Below, piece by piece: positions 8,477 through 14,306 of a stretch of DNA of 39,677 bases. The notes under the pieces are model-generated. The model made no database searches and was not told the origin of the DNA. It saw only the letters and a list, made by a program, of their open reading frames with translations. Each line of letters starts with the position of its first letter. Position 1 is the first letter of the stretch. Both the position numbers and the translations under genes were made by a program. Origin of the DNA: a virus; the IMG/VR virus record IMGVR_UViG_3300023180_000144, positions 1 to 39,677 of that record; one strand, 5' to 3'.

Positions 8477-8485
8477 TGCTATAAT
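8477..8485 (+). promoter_or_regulatory. Extended -10 sigma-70 promoter
   Basis: TGC followed by a perfect TATAAT gives an extended -10 element (TGN-TATAAT); no TTGACA-like -35 is visible. A start 6-7 nt downstream of the -10 would fall at about 8492, exactly at the first base of the riboswitch-like P1 stem at 8493, which supports both calls. Confidence 0.65.
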
Positions 8486-8492
8486 GCATATA

Positions 8493-8562
8493 CGTTCATC
8501 CCATTCGCTATTCGCAAATGGCGAATGAGACGCAAGTAAGTCGCGGAACGGAGCGTTCATCC
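8493..8562 (+). promoter_or_regulatory. Candidate glutamine riboswitch (glnA/Downstream-peptide class)
   Basis: The order of elements matches my memory of the glutamine-riboswitch family of cyanobacteria and cyanophages: CGTTCATCC (8493-8501), a P2 hairpin CATTCGC/GCGAATG (8502-8508, 8521-8527), a GACGCAAGTAAG E-loop-like segment (8529-8540), and GGAACG (8545-8550) closing P1 with the 5' CGTTC. The P3 stem of the family consensus appears reduced, so it is a degenerate or variant member. A second CGTTCATCC at 8554-8562 can pair with the same GAACG to form GAACG-GAG-CGTTC, enclosing part of the GGAG ribosome-binding site just before ATG 8564. Downstream is a 59-aa peptide, as the class name implies. 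Confidence 0.6.
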
Positions 8563-8563
8563 T

Positions 8564-8743
8564 ATGTTATCATTGGCACTCATCTTTTTTAGTCATGTCC
8601 CAGTGGAGAATTATCTTCGCTGTGAAGACTACGAATGGTTGAAGCAAGGATTGGAAGAGACAACTCTTTTCACTCCCTTTGAGAAGTCTGATATTCTCAT
8701 CCACTGGATGAATCATACAGACCCTCACTGCTTTGATAAGTAG
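8564..8743 (+). CDS. Small peptide under the riboswitch-like leader, 59 aa
   Basis: A 59-residue protein with a hydrophobic start (MLSLALIFFSHVPVE) that could be a short signal or membrane anchor, two Cys (in LRCEDYEW and HCFDK) and a body rich in Glu, Leu and Trp. I associate this pattern with a small cyanophage family in which a signal-like start precedes a CxDYxWLK segment, but know no function. GGAG at 8550-8553 is the likely ribosome site and lies in the switch region. If the leader is a glutamine sensor, this peptide would be made according to host nitrogen status. Confidence 0.7.
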   Translation: MLSLALIFFSHVPVENYLRCEDYEWLKQGLEETTLFTPFEKSDILIHWMNHTDPHCFDK

Positions 8744-8769
8744 GACGCAAACGACTGAAGGAACGGGAG
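8744..8769 (+). promoter_or_regulatory. Second, partial riboswitch-like element
   Basis: GACGCAA (8744-8750) and ACTGAAGGAACG (8754-8765) closely resemble the 3' half of glutamine-riboswitch RNAs, but the 5' CGTTC partner for P1 is not seen upstream. It precedes the DUF4278-like gene. It may be a decayed duplicate of the 8493 element. Confidence 0.35.
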
Positions 8770-8801
8770 TTAATTCACCCTAGTATTTCAGGAGACCTAC
8801 A

Positions 8802-8966
8802 ATGAACACACTCAACCTCATCCGTGAGAAGATCGAGAAGGCATCACGTCTTCACGATGCACAAATTCATATGACATCTTATCGCGGTGTCCAATATGAG
8901 TGCAAGCAAGGTGCAGAAGAAATTCATGGCACTTTCTGCTATCGCGGGCATACTTACAACAAGTGA
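8802..8966 (+). CDS. DUF4278-like small protein, 54 aa
   Basis: A 54-residue protein with the pattern YRGVQYEC and later GTFCYRGHTY, typical of the short DUF4278 family found in cyanobacteria and cyanophages, in which a YRGxxY motif is repeated. No known biochemical role. The start is well supported by AGGAG at 8790-8794, 7 nt before the ATG. It ends just before a strong terminator, so it closes the unit that begins at the extended -10 promoter at 8477. Confidence 0.75.
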   Translation: MNTLNLIREKIEKASRLHDAQIHMTSYRGVQYECKQGAEEIHGTFCYRGHTYNK

Positions 8967-8971
8967 TAAAG

Positions 8972-8992
8972 AGGACCTTCGGGTCCTTTTTT
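8972..8992 (+). terminator. Rho-independent terminator
   Basis: AGGACC-TTCG-GGTCCT hairpin with a UUCG-type tetraloop and a T run. It ends the small-peptide unit ahead of talC. Confidence 0.88.
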
Positions 8993-8997
8993 ATTAT

Positions 8998-9004
8998 CTA
9001 AATA
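8998..9004 (+). promoter_or_regulatory. Late-promoter-like CTAAATA upstream of talC
   Basis: CTAAATA directly after the terminator and 24 nt before the talC ATG, an arrangement like the terminator-promoter pair at 1543-1571. The overlapping TATTAT could instead act as a sigma-70 -10. Confidence 0.5.
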
Positions 9005-9028
9005 CTTACGCCTTCACATAGAGGAGTC

Positions 9029-9694
9029 ATGAAACTGTTTCTCGATTGCTCAGATGTAGATCTGATACACGATGCAGTGAGCTCTGGTTTAATTGATGGC
9101 GTTACTACGAATCCATCTCTGATGTTAAAGTCAGGTGTGGATCCGAAAGATGCTATCCTTCAGATATCACAGATGTTTGGATGGACTGCATCGGTCAGCG
9201 CAGAGGTGGTTGGTGAGACCGCTGATGAAATGCTTGACATGGCTGATGATTATATCGAATTGCATCCCAACGTCACAATCAAACTTCCCATGTCACATGA
9301 GGGTTTGGTTGCTTGTAAAGAGTTATCCGACGATGGTATCAGCACTAACGTCACACTTATTTTCTCACCTGCTCAAGCGATCCTTGCTGCAAAAGCAGGG
9401 GCAACGTATGTCTCACCCTTTGTAGGTAGAGTCGATGACAATTCCTTTGATGGTCTTGGACTGATCAAGGAGATTGCAGACATCTACAGACTACATGAGG
9501 TGAAGACTGAGATTCTTGCTGCTTCAATTAGAAGTGTGAGAGATGTCTCCAAAGCATTTGCTATGGGGGCTGACATTTGCACCATTCCACCTATAGTGTT
9601 TGAGAGTATGTATCGTCATGTGCTCACAGACAAGGGTCTAGATACCTTTAACAAGGACTGGAAAACACTACAAGACAAATTAGGAGGTGTGTAA
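9029..9694 (+). CDS. talC: Transaldolase
   Basis: A 221-residue transaldolase of the small FSA/TalC type. It transfers a dihydroxyacetone unit between sugar phosphates in the pentose phosphate pathway. Visible motifs are FLDCSDVDLI at the start, GVTTNPSLM (about 24-32), the Schiff-base Lys85 in VTIKLP, and the ISTNVTLIFSPAQAILAAKAGA and SPFVGRVDD strands that complete the barrel. Length is normal for the family. GAGGAG precedes the ATG. Cyanophage talC is known to push host carbon flux from the Calvin cycle to the pentose phosphate pathway, making NADPH and ribose for nucleotide synthesis, which fits nrdA/nrdB nearby. Confidence 0.96.
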   Translation: MKLFLDCSDVDLIHDAVSSGLIDGVTTNPSLMLKSGVDPKDAILQISQMFGWTASVSAEVVGETADEMLDMADDYIELHPNVTIKLPMSHEGLVACKELSDDGISTNVTLIFSPAQAILAAKAGATYVSPFVGRVDDNSFDGLGLIKEIADIYRLHEVKTEILAASIRSVRDVSKAFAMGADICTIPPIVFESMYRHVLTDKGLDTFNKDWKTLQDKLGGV

Positions 9695-9858
9695 TGAATT
9701 ATCAAAAGGTAAAACTTATCGCACACAATCTGAGGTTGTTGGCAGAGAGTCTGGAGGATGCCATAAAGGAAGATCCCGACTCATATACATCACCCTATGC
9801 ACCCAGGACTAGACTGGGGTATCAGATGGAGGATGACGACGACGGTTATGCCGATTAA
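9694..9858 (+). CDS. Small hypothetical, 54 aa
   Basis: Its ATG shares one base with the talC TAA stop, so translation is probably coupled. The first 30 residues form an amphipathic helix (KVKLIAHNLRLLAESLEDAIKE); the rest is Pro/Tyr/Asp-rich and ends in an acidic run (MEDDDDGYAD). GGAGGTGTG upstream is a good ribosome site. No recognised family. It overlaps the next ORF by 11 nt. Confidence 0.65.
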   Translation: MNYQKVKLIAHNLRLLAESLEDAIKEDPDSYTSPYAPRTRLGYQMEDDDDGYAD

Positions 9859-10069
9859 ACCACAGTGGAATATAGATCCAGAGTCCCCTATACCAATTCT
9901 GACTTTGATATCAGAAATGGAGGGGGCTTGTGTCTATCTGGGTGCCCTGGTAGGCACCGAGCATGAAGACTATAAGTATATAAGAGCAGCGTGTGATCGC
10001 TGGTACAAGGTATACTTCAAAAAGAAGAAAGAGTATGAAGCCACAAAGCGCGAAAGGGAAGGGACGTAG
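9848..10069 (+). CDS. Small hypothetical, 73 aa
   Basis: A 73-residue protein with a Pro-rich start (MPIKPQWNIDPESPIP), a hydrophobic middle (TLISEMEGACVYLGALVG) and a very basic helical end (FKKKKEYEATKREREGT). ATG 9833 is an in-frame alternative, but GGAGG then touches the start codon, so 9848 is chosen with little confidence. The 3' end overlaps the nuclease gene by 35 nt. Function unknown. Confidence 0.6.
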   Translation: MPIKPQWNIDPESPIPILTLISEMEGACVYLGALVGTEHEDYKYIRAACDRWYKVYFKKKKEYEATKREREGT

Positions 10070-10367
10070 ATTCCAACAGTGGGTGAGAGATATGCTCATT
10101 GAGCATAGAGATATTCATCCTGAGGACATCGAGTCTCGTAGCATGGGTGCTGGTGGGGAAGATTTGATCATGGCAAGAGATGCCAGAAGAAAGTTTCCTT
10201 TCAGTATTGAATGTAAGAATGTGGAGAGATTGAATGTGTATGAAGCATATGATCAGGCATGTGCCAATGCTGGTGACCATACACCCATTCTCTTCATGAA
10301 AAAGAATAGGAAGAAACCACTTGTCGTGGTCGATGCTGAGTGGTTTATCAAGCACTTCACCCCTTGA
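10035..10367 (+). CDS. PD-(D/E)XK nuclease, resolvase-like
   Basis: A 110-residue protein with the core of the PD-(D/E)XK fold: basic helix GKGRRFQQWVRDML near the N-terminus, the SMGAGGEDLI motif (Glu42, Asp43), then FSIECKNVE with the catalytic E59-C-K61, followed by an AYDQAC helix and a final LVVVDAEWFIKHF strand-helix. The layout resembles small phage Holliday-junction resolvases and Hjc-like nucleases; the substrate is not shown by the sequence. ATG 10035 is chosen because the motif numbering and length fit; ATG 9993 would lie inside the previous gene. Its TGA stop is nested in a -35 promoter hexamer. Confidence 0.82.
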   Translation: MKPQSAKGKGRRFQQWVRDMLIEHRDIHPEDIESRSMGAGGEDLIMARDARRKFPFSIECKNVERLNVYEAYDQACANAGDHTPILFMKKNRKKPLVVVDAEWFIKHFTP

Positions 10368-10392
10368 CTTCGGATCCAACCTCCTATATACT
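10364..10392 (+). promoter_or_regulatory. Sigma-70-type promoter, -35 over a stop codon
   Basis: TTGACT (10364-10369), a 17-nt spacer and TATACT (10387-10392). The TGA stop of the nuclease gene is bases 2-4 of the -35. It drives the 44-aa ORF and probably the oxygenase cassette. Confidence 0.75.
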
Positions 10393-10421
10393 TTGCTGGT
10401 AACGGAGAGGGGTCCTTAATC

Positions 10422-10556
10422 ATGTTTGAAGACACCGATGTGTTTGCTGAATCATTTGAGTATCTTGTAGATCTGCTTCACGAAATGGTGGATGCAGGTA
10501 ACTATGGTGGTGCTGAGGTAGTTGCTCAGCGTATTCGTGAGATGCAAGAAGTATGA
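10422..10556 (+). CDS. Small acidic helical protein, 44 aa
   Basis: A 44-residue acidic protein that reads as two amphipathic helices (FAESFEYLVDLLHEMVDAG and GGAEVVAQRIREMQ) joined by a Gly turn. It is the first gene after the sigma-70 promoter, with GGAGAGGGG upstream as a strong ribosome site, and overlaps the start of the first oxygenase as ATGA. No known family; a two-helix dimer or small adaptor is plausible. Confidence 0.65.
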   Translation: MFEDTDVFAESFEYLVDLLHEMVDAGNYGGAEVVAQRIREMQEV

Positions 10557-11125
10557 TGGAGTTTCCTTTCCGAGTCCCAATCTGCACTTATCAGATTGAT
10601 GACTGGGACAATGTAAAGAAAGAGATACAGTTGCCAGAGTTGACTAACGGTCACCTGGAGCAGGGTCAAGAAGTCTACACTGACTTCTTTGAGCATGACT
10701 ATGCTGGAGTATTGCCACCCTATGCAGATGATGTCTTCAGAATTGCTGCTGTCCCCATAAATAAGTTTAGGAAGAGTGGATGTCTTGGTAAGAGACATCA
10801 AATGGAAATCTCATCAATGTGGTTTGAGACACAGAGAGCATCGCACAAGCATAGAGTCCACAACCATGGACAATATGGGTGGTCTTGCGTCTTATACTAC
10901 GACTTCGATCCCAACATCCACACACCTACAACATTTTACTCACCGTTTCACGACTTCCTCGACGGCAACATGATGTCCTATGTGCCACCCGTCGGAGAGG
11001 GAAGCATCGTGTTTTTTCCTGCTGCTTTGCACCATGAAGCACTACCCAATAGATCGGAAGTCCCCAGGACAATCATTTCATTTAACATCAAAGGACATGT
11101 GGACAAAACTAAAGCAGTGATATGA
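10553..11125 (+). CDS. 2OG-Fe(II) oxygenase-like protein 1
   Basis: A 190-residue protein of the phage 2-oxoglutarate/Fe(II) oxygenase type (double-stranded beta-helix). The SMWFETQRASHKHRVHNHGQ region holds the His-rich first ligand motif (HNHG), the following WSCVLYYDF strand is the usual core strand, and SIVFFPAALHHEALPN plus PRTIISFN gives the distal His and the conserved Arg for 2-oxoglutarate. Such enzymes hydroxylate proteins, nucleotides or small molecules; the substrate is unknown. ATG 10556 is an equal start. It overlaps the next oxygenase by 4 nt. Confidence 0.78.
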   Translation: MMEFPFRVPICTYQIDDWDNVKKEIQLPELTNGHLEQGQEVYTDFFEHDYAGVLPPYADDVFRIAAVPINKFRKSGCLGKRHQMEISSMWFETQRASHKHRVHNHGQYGWSCVLYYDFDPNIHTPTTFYSPFHDFLDGNMMSYVPPVGEGSIVFFPAALHHEALPNRSEVPRTIISFNIKGHVDKTKAVI

Positions 11126-11751
11126 AATTCTTTACTGGTGATGACTTCCGATTGAATCCCGACATGACATATGTCGTTGAGACTATCCATGGTCGCCCAG
11201 TTGTATTCGTAGATAACGTTTACAAGAATCCAGATAGGGTTGCCGAATATCTAGAGTGCTGCCCTATCCTGTCACATAAACCACAAGATCCCACCAAGGG
11301 TAATGGAAAAGATTTCTACGACGGCAGACAATGCATCACCGAAGCATATGATTCTAGGTGGTTTGAGGTGCATCAGCAGGTCGCTGCGTTGATGGGCATC
11401 TACAACTATCACTTCGATGGTGGTTGCATGTTTAACATCACTGTGTTAAAGTCTTCTCCCAAGGGTCACTGGTTTCCCCATACAGATCCTAACTGCATCA
11501 ATGCTATTGTTTATCTCAACAAGTGTAACGACTATGGTCCTGGCACATCTTTCTACAACTCTTTCAACTATCATGGTAAGGGAGAGCACTATGATCCTTG
11601 GGTAACTGAAGCAGATGAATCACATTGCATTCTCGATAGATACAACTGTGGTGTCTTCTTTGAGGGTGACATCTACCACTCCATGAGACTGGTAGGTAAT
11701 ACCTTTGTTGATAGACCACGATTCTCCGAAGTCCATTTTCTAAATTACTGA
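11122..11751 (+). CDS. 2OG-Fe(II) oxygenase-like protein 2 (DUF6445-like)
   Basis: A 209-residue protein. The core motif is GHWFPHTDPNCINAIVYLN, giving His-x-Asp as the first two iron ligands, followed by GPGTSFYNSF. A distal His in GDIYHSMRLVG and Arg in DRPRFSEVHFLNY complete the expected set. The HTDP-NAIVYLN-GTSFY pattern is what I recall for DUF6445-type oxygenases. The ATG overlaps the previous gene's TGA as ATGA. It is followed one base later by a tRNA gene, an unusually tight junction. Confidence 0.78.
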   Translation: MKFFTGDDFRLNPDMTYVVETIHGRPVVFVDNVYKNPDRVAEYLECCPILSHKPQDPTKGNGKDFYDGRQCITEAYDSRWFEVHQQVAALMGIYNYHFDGGCMFNITVLKSSPKGHWFPHTDPNCINAIVYLNKCNDYGPGTSFYNSFNYHGKGEHYDPWVTEADESHCILDRYNCGVFFEGDIYHSMRLVGNTFVDRPRFSEVHFLNY

Positions 11752-11752
11752 T

Positions 11753-11825
11753 GGGACAGTAGCTCAGCGGATAGAGCAACTGCCTTCTAAGCAGTCGGTC
11801 GTAGGTTCGATCCCTACCTGTCTCG
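11753..11825 (+). tRNA. tRNA-Arg (anticodon TCT)
   Basis: A 73-nt cloverleaf: acceptor GGGACAG paired with CTGTCTC (one G-T pair), D arm with AGCTCAGCGG, anticodon stem CTGCC... in CTGCCTTCTAAGCAG with TCT at the centre of the loop, and a T arm GTAGGTTCGATCCCTAC. Discriminator G; CCA is not encoded. TCT reads AGA (and AGG), codons that are frequent in the phage genes here. It lies between two oxygenase-cassette genes. Confidence 0.95.
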
Positions 11826-11871
11826 CTTCCTGCTTAACAGCAGGACCCCAACAGAAGATACGGAGAGGAGT

Positions 11872-12090
11872 ATGACTCTTAGGAATCGTTTTGCTAACTG
11901 CATTGATATCTTGAAGTCCGCAGTAAATGGTGAGGTTGCACTAGACACAGAGCATCCAGCATTGTTTACACAACTCTGTCGTTTTTATAGCGATAAGAGT
12001 CCTCGTCACGTCCATTTTTGGGGCGTTGATGTCGAAGAGGATTATGCTATCCTCATCGATAATATGACCACTGATTTGTTGTATGGATGA
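11872..12090 (+). CDS. Small hypothetical, 72 aa
   Basis: A 72-residue protein starting after GGAGAGGAG, an excellent ribosome site. It has an N-terminal helix (RNRFANCIDILKSAVNG) and a C-terminal strand-rich part (HVHFWGVDVEEDYAILIDNMTTDLLYG). A CCTGCT-TAAC-AGCAGG hairpin without a T run lies between it and the tRNA (11829-11844) and may mark tRNA 3' processing. Overlaps the cupin gene by 8 nt. Family unknown. Confidence 0.65.
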   Translation: MTLRNRFANCIDILKSAVNGEVALDTEHPALFTQLCRFYSDKSPRHVHFWGVDVEEDYAILIDNMTTDLLYG

Positions 12091-12586
12091 TACCAAATAT
12101 ATTGTATACAGAGATGCGTTTCCCAAGCACGCTCAAGTGCCCTGGGATGCTATTCTAATGTATGTGAATTCAACACTGAATGATCCCACTGGCAAGTGTT
12201 ATATCATTAGCGAGGGGGGTCCTCCATCCTACATGTCATATTGGAGACGAGGGAGTCCTGCTCCCCCGTCTTTTACTATGGCAAGGAAAGAATTTGAAGA
12301 GTTTGCTGGACATGAATGTGAAAACATGGATGTCTATGTCTCTTACTTTTCTCCTGCTGATACTTTCGGTAGGCATATGGATGAAGAAGATGTGTTAATC
12401 ATTGGGGTAAAGGGTCGGACCTCCTATAGATTTGATTCTAACCCATGTGAAACTTGTTTATCTGACATCGTGGTCATTGGACCTGGGGATGCCTTATACA
12501 TACCGAAAGGCGTGTTTCATGAGGCATCACCTAAGTCCCCCAGAGCAATCATGTCTTACCGAATTGATAGGCCATTAGATGACTGA
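12083..12586 (+). CDS. Cupin / JmjC-like oxygenase-type protein
   Basis: A 167-residue single-domain beta-barrel protein. FGRHMDEEDVLIIGVKG gives His-x-Asp, as in metal-binding cupins and JmjC-like hydroxylases; VVIGPGDALYIPKGVFHEASPKSPRAIMSYRI is the canonical second cupin motif with the distal His and an Arg. A Pro-rich loop (GGPPSYMSYWRRGSPAPPS) precedes the core. Likely iron-dependent, possibly 2-oxoglutarate-dependent; substrate unknown. It overlaps the genes on both sides (8 nt each), so it is part of the oxygenase cassette. Confidence 0.75.
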   Translation: MDDTKYIVYRDAFPKHAQVPWDAILMYVNSTLNDPTGKCYIISEGGPPSYMSYWRRGSPAPPSFTMARKEFEEFAGHECENMDVYVSYFSPADTFGRHMDEEDVLIIGVKGRTSYRFDSNPCETCLSDIVVIGPGDALYIPKGVFHEASPKSPRAIMSYRIDRPLDD

Positions 12587-13187
12587 AGAGATCACCACAT
12601 ACAAAGGAAAGTTTTGCACCAAAGAGTCTGACTTTATTTGGGGTGACTTCATTTCAAATGAGGCAGTGGAAGAAATTGTTAACTTCTACAGGCATCAACA
12701 ATTCCTGCCTTATATTGACGGTCAACTGATGGAGGAAGGAGTTGTAAAGACTAACAAAGAGTTTAAGGACTCTCGGGATCTCCACGTCCCTTTTCAAGTT
12801 GCTGTGAAGCACTGTGAGAAGTATCTAGTGGAGTTGCAGGGAGTCCTTAACAAATACATGGACCGCTTCCCATTCTGTGAGTTATCTGACTTCAGAATCG
12901 TTGAGCCGATGAGCATTCAATGGTATCCTAAGGGAGGTGGTTTCAAACTATGGCATACTGAGAGGTCAAACTGTCTTCCTAGTAATGTCTATAGGCACCT
13001 AGTCTTTATGACTTACCTAAACGATGTGCCCGATGGTGGCACAGAGTGGTTTCATCAAGACAAGTATGTCCCTGCTCAGAAGGGATATACTGTGATATGG
13101 CCTTCCGATTGGACGCACTTTCATCGTGGTAGAGTGTCCCATAGTCAAGAGAAGATCATTATCACTGGTTGGTTTACTTTTACCTAG
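12579..13187 (+). CDS. 2OG-Fe(II) oxygenase-like protein 3 (prolyl-4-hydroxylase-like)
   Basis: A 202-residue protein with the prolyl-4-hydroxylase layout: IQWYPKGGGFKLWHTERSN supplies the first His and acidic ligand (HTE), RHLVFMTYLNDVPDGGTEWFHQDKY is the classic core strand with GGTE, and GYTVIWPSDWTHFHRGRVSHSQEKIIITGWF contains the distal His and a basic residue for 2-oxoglutarate. This is the clearest oxygenase in the cassette. Cyanophage members have no assigned substrate; protein or nucleotide hydroxylation are both possible. No signal peptide, so cytoplasmic. Confidence 0.85.
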   Translation: MTEEITTYKGKFCTKESDFIWGDFISNEAVEEIVNFYRHQQFLPYIDGQLMEEGVVKTNKEFKDSRDLHVPFQVAVKHCEKYLVELQGVLNKYMDRFPFCELSDFRIVEPMSIQWYPKGGGFKLWHTERSNCLPSNVYRHLVFMTYLNDVPDGGTEWFHQDKYVPAQKGYTVIWPSDWTHFHRGRVSHSQEKIIITGWFTFT

Positions 13188-13195
13188 AGGACGAT

Positions 13196-13366
13196 ATGGA
13201 TTCCCAAGACGACAAATGGAATAGGGGCTTGGACCTCTTCATCGAGTCGGTGCTCAAGCCCGACGTTGAGTTGAGGCAGTGTGCCCACAACCAAGAGTGC
13301 TACCACGAGCTGATGTATATCAGAAGTTTTGTGCTAGACTACCTGGGCACTCTGAGGCGTCAATGA
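13196..13366 (+). CDS. Small hypothetical, 56 aa
   Basis: A 56-residue acidic helical protein. Two Cys (QCAHNQECYHE) sit with two His in a cluster that could bind a metal. AGAGGACGAT precedes ATG 13196. An in-frame start at 13169 lies inside the previous gene and is less likely. Its stop overlaps the next ATG as ATGA. Family unknown. Confidence 0.65.
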   Translation: MDSQDDKWNRGLDLFIESVLKPDVELRQCAHNQECYHELMYIRSFVLDYLGTLRRQ

Positions 13367-13614
13367 AAAAACCTACTGTCCTTCTTGAGCGTTTCCCCTA
13401 TCGCTACGTTGAGGTCGGCACCATTGAATTGAATGGTATGCCTGACTATCGAATCCAGAAAGTAGACTCTTACACTGGCAAGTATCGTGACATGTATCTG
13501 TGTGACAATGCCATGCAGATGGATACAGCGATGACTGACTTTGAATATACTAAGTGGTTGGACCCAGACATGGTGCCCTGCTACATTAAAGACGATGTTG
13601 TTTCTAGTAATTGA
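13363..13614 (+). CDS. Hypothetical, 83 aa
   Basis: An 83-residue protein starting at an ATGA overlap. It begins with a basic strand-rich segment (KKPTVLLERFPYRYVEVGTIELNG) and contains DYRIQKVDSYTGKYRDMYLCDNAMQMD. Not recognised. The compact alpha/beta look and absence of a signal or membrane segment suggest a cytoplasmic protein. Downstream in the oxygenase cassette transcript. Confidence 0.65.
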   Translation: MKKPTVLLERFPYRYVEVGTIELNGMPDYRIQKVDSYTGKYRDMYLCDNAMQMDTAMTDFEYTKWLDPDMVPCYIKDDVVSSN

Positions 13615-13616
13615 TT

Positions 13617-13895
13617 ATGTCTCAATACGCAAATGAGTATCATGATGCAGTGACTGCCTTGAAGAAGGCACTCCAGTGGGCACTCGACAACGACGAGGAT
13701 GAAAATCTCCAAGGAGAATTGTGGCGTCACTATCAAGGCATGAAGTCTATCTCTAAGTCTAAGAGTCTTGTAGAGAGTTTTAACGTTGACCCTGGCATCT
13801 TTGGTGCTGCTCAACCTGTAGACTGGAATGTCTATGGTGATGGATCATACACTCCCAGGGACATCGGTGCTGATGTCATAACATTCAGTGCTTGA
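13617..13895 (+). CDS. Hypothetical, 92 aa
   Basis: A 92-residue protein. The first 60 residues are helical and charged (EYHDAVTALKKALQWALDNDEDENLQGELW); the tail is Gly/Pro-rich (NVDPGIFGAAQPVDWNVYGDGSYTPRD). It begins two bases after the previous stop. Its TGA stop forms part of the -35 hexamer of the hli promoter. I do not recognise a family. Confidence 0.65.
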   Translation: MSQYANEYHDAVTALKKALQWALDNDEDENLQGELWRHYQGMKSISKSKSLVESFNVDPGIFGAAQPVDWNVYGDGSYTPRDIGADVITFSA

Positions 13896-13920
13896 CAAAC
13901 ATAAAGAAATGCTATATATT
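13892..13920 (+). promoter_or_regulatory. Sigma-70-type promoter for hli, -35 over a stop codon
   Basis: A perfect TTGACA (13892-13897), 17-nt spacer and TATATT (13915-13920). The previous gene's TGA is bases 2-4 of the -35. The predicted start lies about 22 nt before the hli ATG, so host RNA polymerase could read it early. Confidence 0.85.
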
Positions 13921-13948
13921 GTAACAGAAGTTTACAAAGGCATTTCCA

Positions 13949-14152
13949 ATGACTGTTACCACAAACGAGCATGGGCAAATGAATATGTTTGCCAAAGAGC
14001 CCCCGATGGTTATCGAAGACTATCATTCTAAGGGTTTGCTGACTCCCCAAGAGGGTATCGAGCGTTACAACGGTCGTTGGGCTATGATGGGTATCATTTC
14101 TGGTTTCCTTTCGTATGCAATCACGGGTAAGTTTTTCTTCGGTATCTTCTGA
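13949..14152 (+). CDS. hli: High-light-inducible protein (Hli)
   Basis: A 67-residue single-helix chlorophyll-binding protein of the CAB/ELIP/HLIP type. The signature EGIERYNGRWAMMGIISG (about 36-53) holds the conserved Glu, Asn and Arg that bind chlorophyll within the membrane helix. A polar 30-residue N-terminal extension is typical of the longer cyanophage form. Hli proteins bind to photosystem II assembly intermediates in thylakoids and quench excess excitation; phage copies are thought to protect photosynthesis during infection. It begins the photosynthesis region and has its own strong promoter. Confidence 0.95.
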   Translation: MTVTTNEHGQMNMFAKEPPMVIEDYHSKGLLTPQEGIERYNGRWAMMGIISGFLSYAITGKFFFGIF

Positions 14153-14226
14153 TGTTACTCACAGCAACGATATTGGTAGTAACCTTTATTGGTGCTGCCT
14201 TACTTACCCCTGATAAAGATGACTGA
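14152..14226 (+). CDS. Very small membrane peptide, 24 aa
   Basis: A 24-residue ORF whose ATG shares a base with the hli TGA. It is almost entirely one hydrophobic helix (LLTATILVVTFIGAALLT) followed by PDKDD, the size and form of a low-molecular-weight photosystem or cytochrome b6f subunit, though I cannot match it to a named one. It overlaps the next tiny ORF by 8 nt. Coding status rests on the overlaps and composition. Confidence 0.5.
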   Translation: MLLTATILVVTFIGAALLTPDKDD

Positions 14227-14305
14227 AGCACTCTTCACACTTACAAGCATTTCATTCTTTGTCCTGCTTGGTTATTCTATCGAAAAACTTTCGGAGACTT
14301 ACTAA
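14219..14305 (+). CDS. Very small membrane peptide, 28 aa
   Basis: A 28-residue ORF overlapping the previous one. One hydrophobic helix (ALFTLTSISFFVLLGYSI) with a charged C-terminus (EKLSETY). It ends 1 nt before the second hli gene. It looks like a single-span thylakoid subunit in size and charge distribution. No named family is matched. Confidence 0.5.
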   Translation: MTEALFTLTSISFFVLLGYSIEKLSETY

Positions 14306-14306
14306 C

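Noticed and set aside
10757-10763. ATAAATA in the first oxygenase gene
   Set aside because: Internal to a coding region with no gene start at the right distance.
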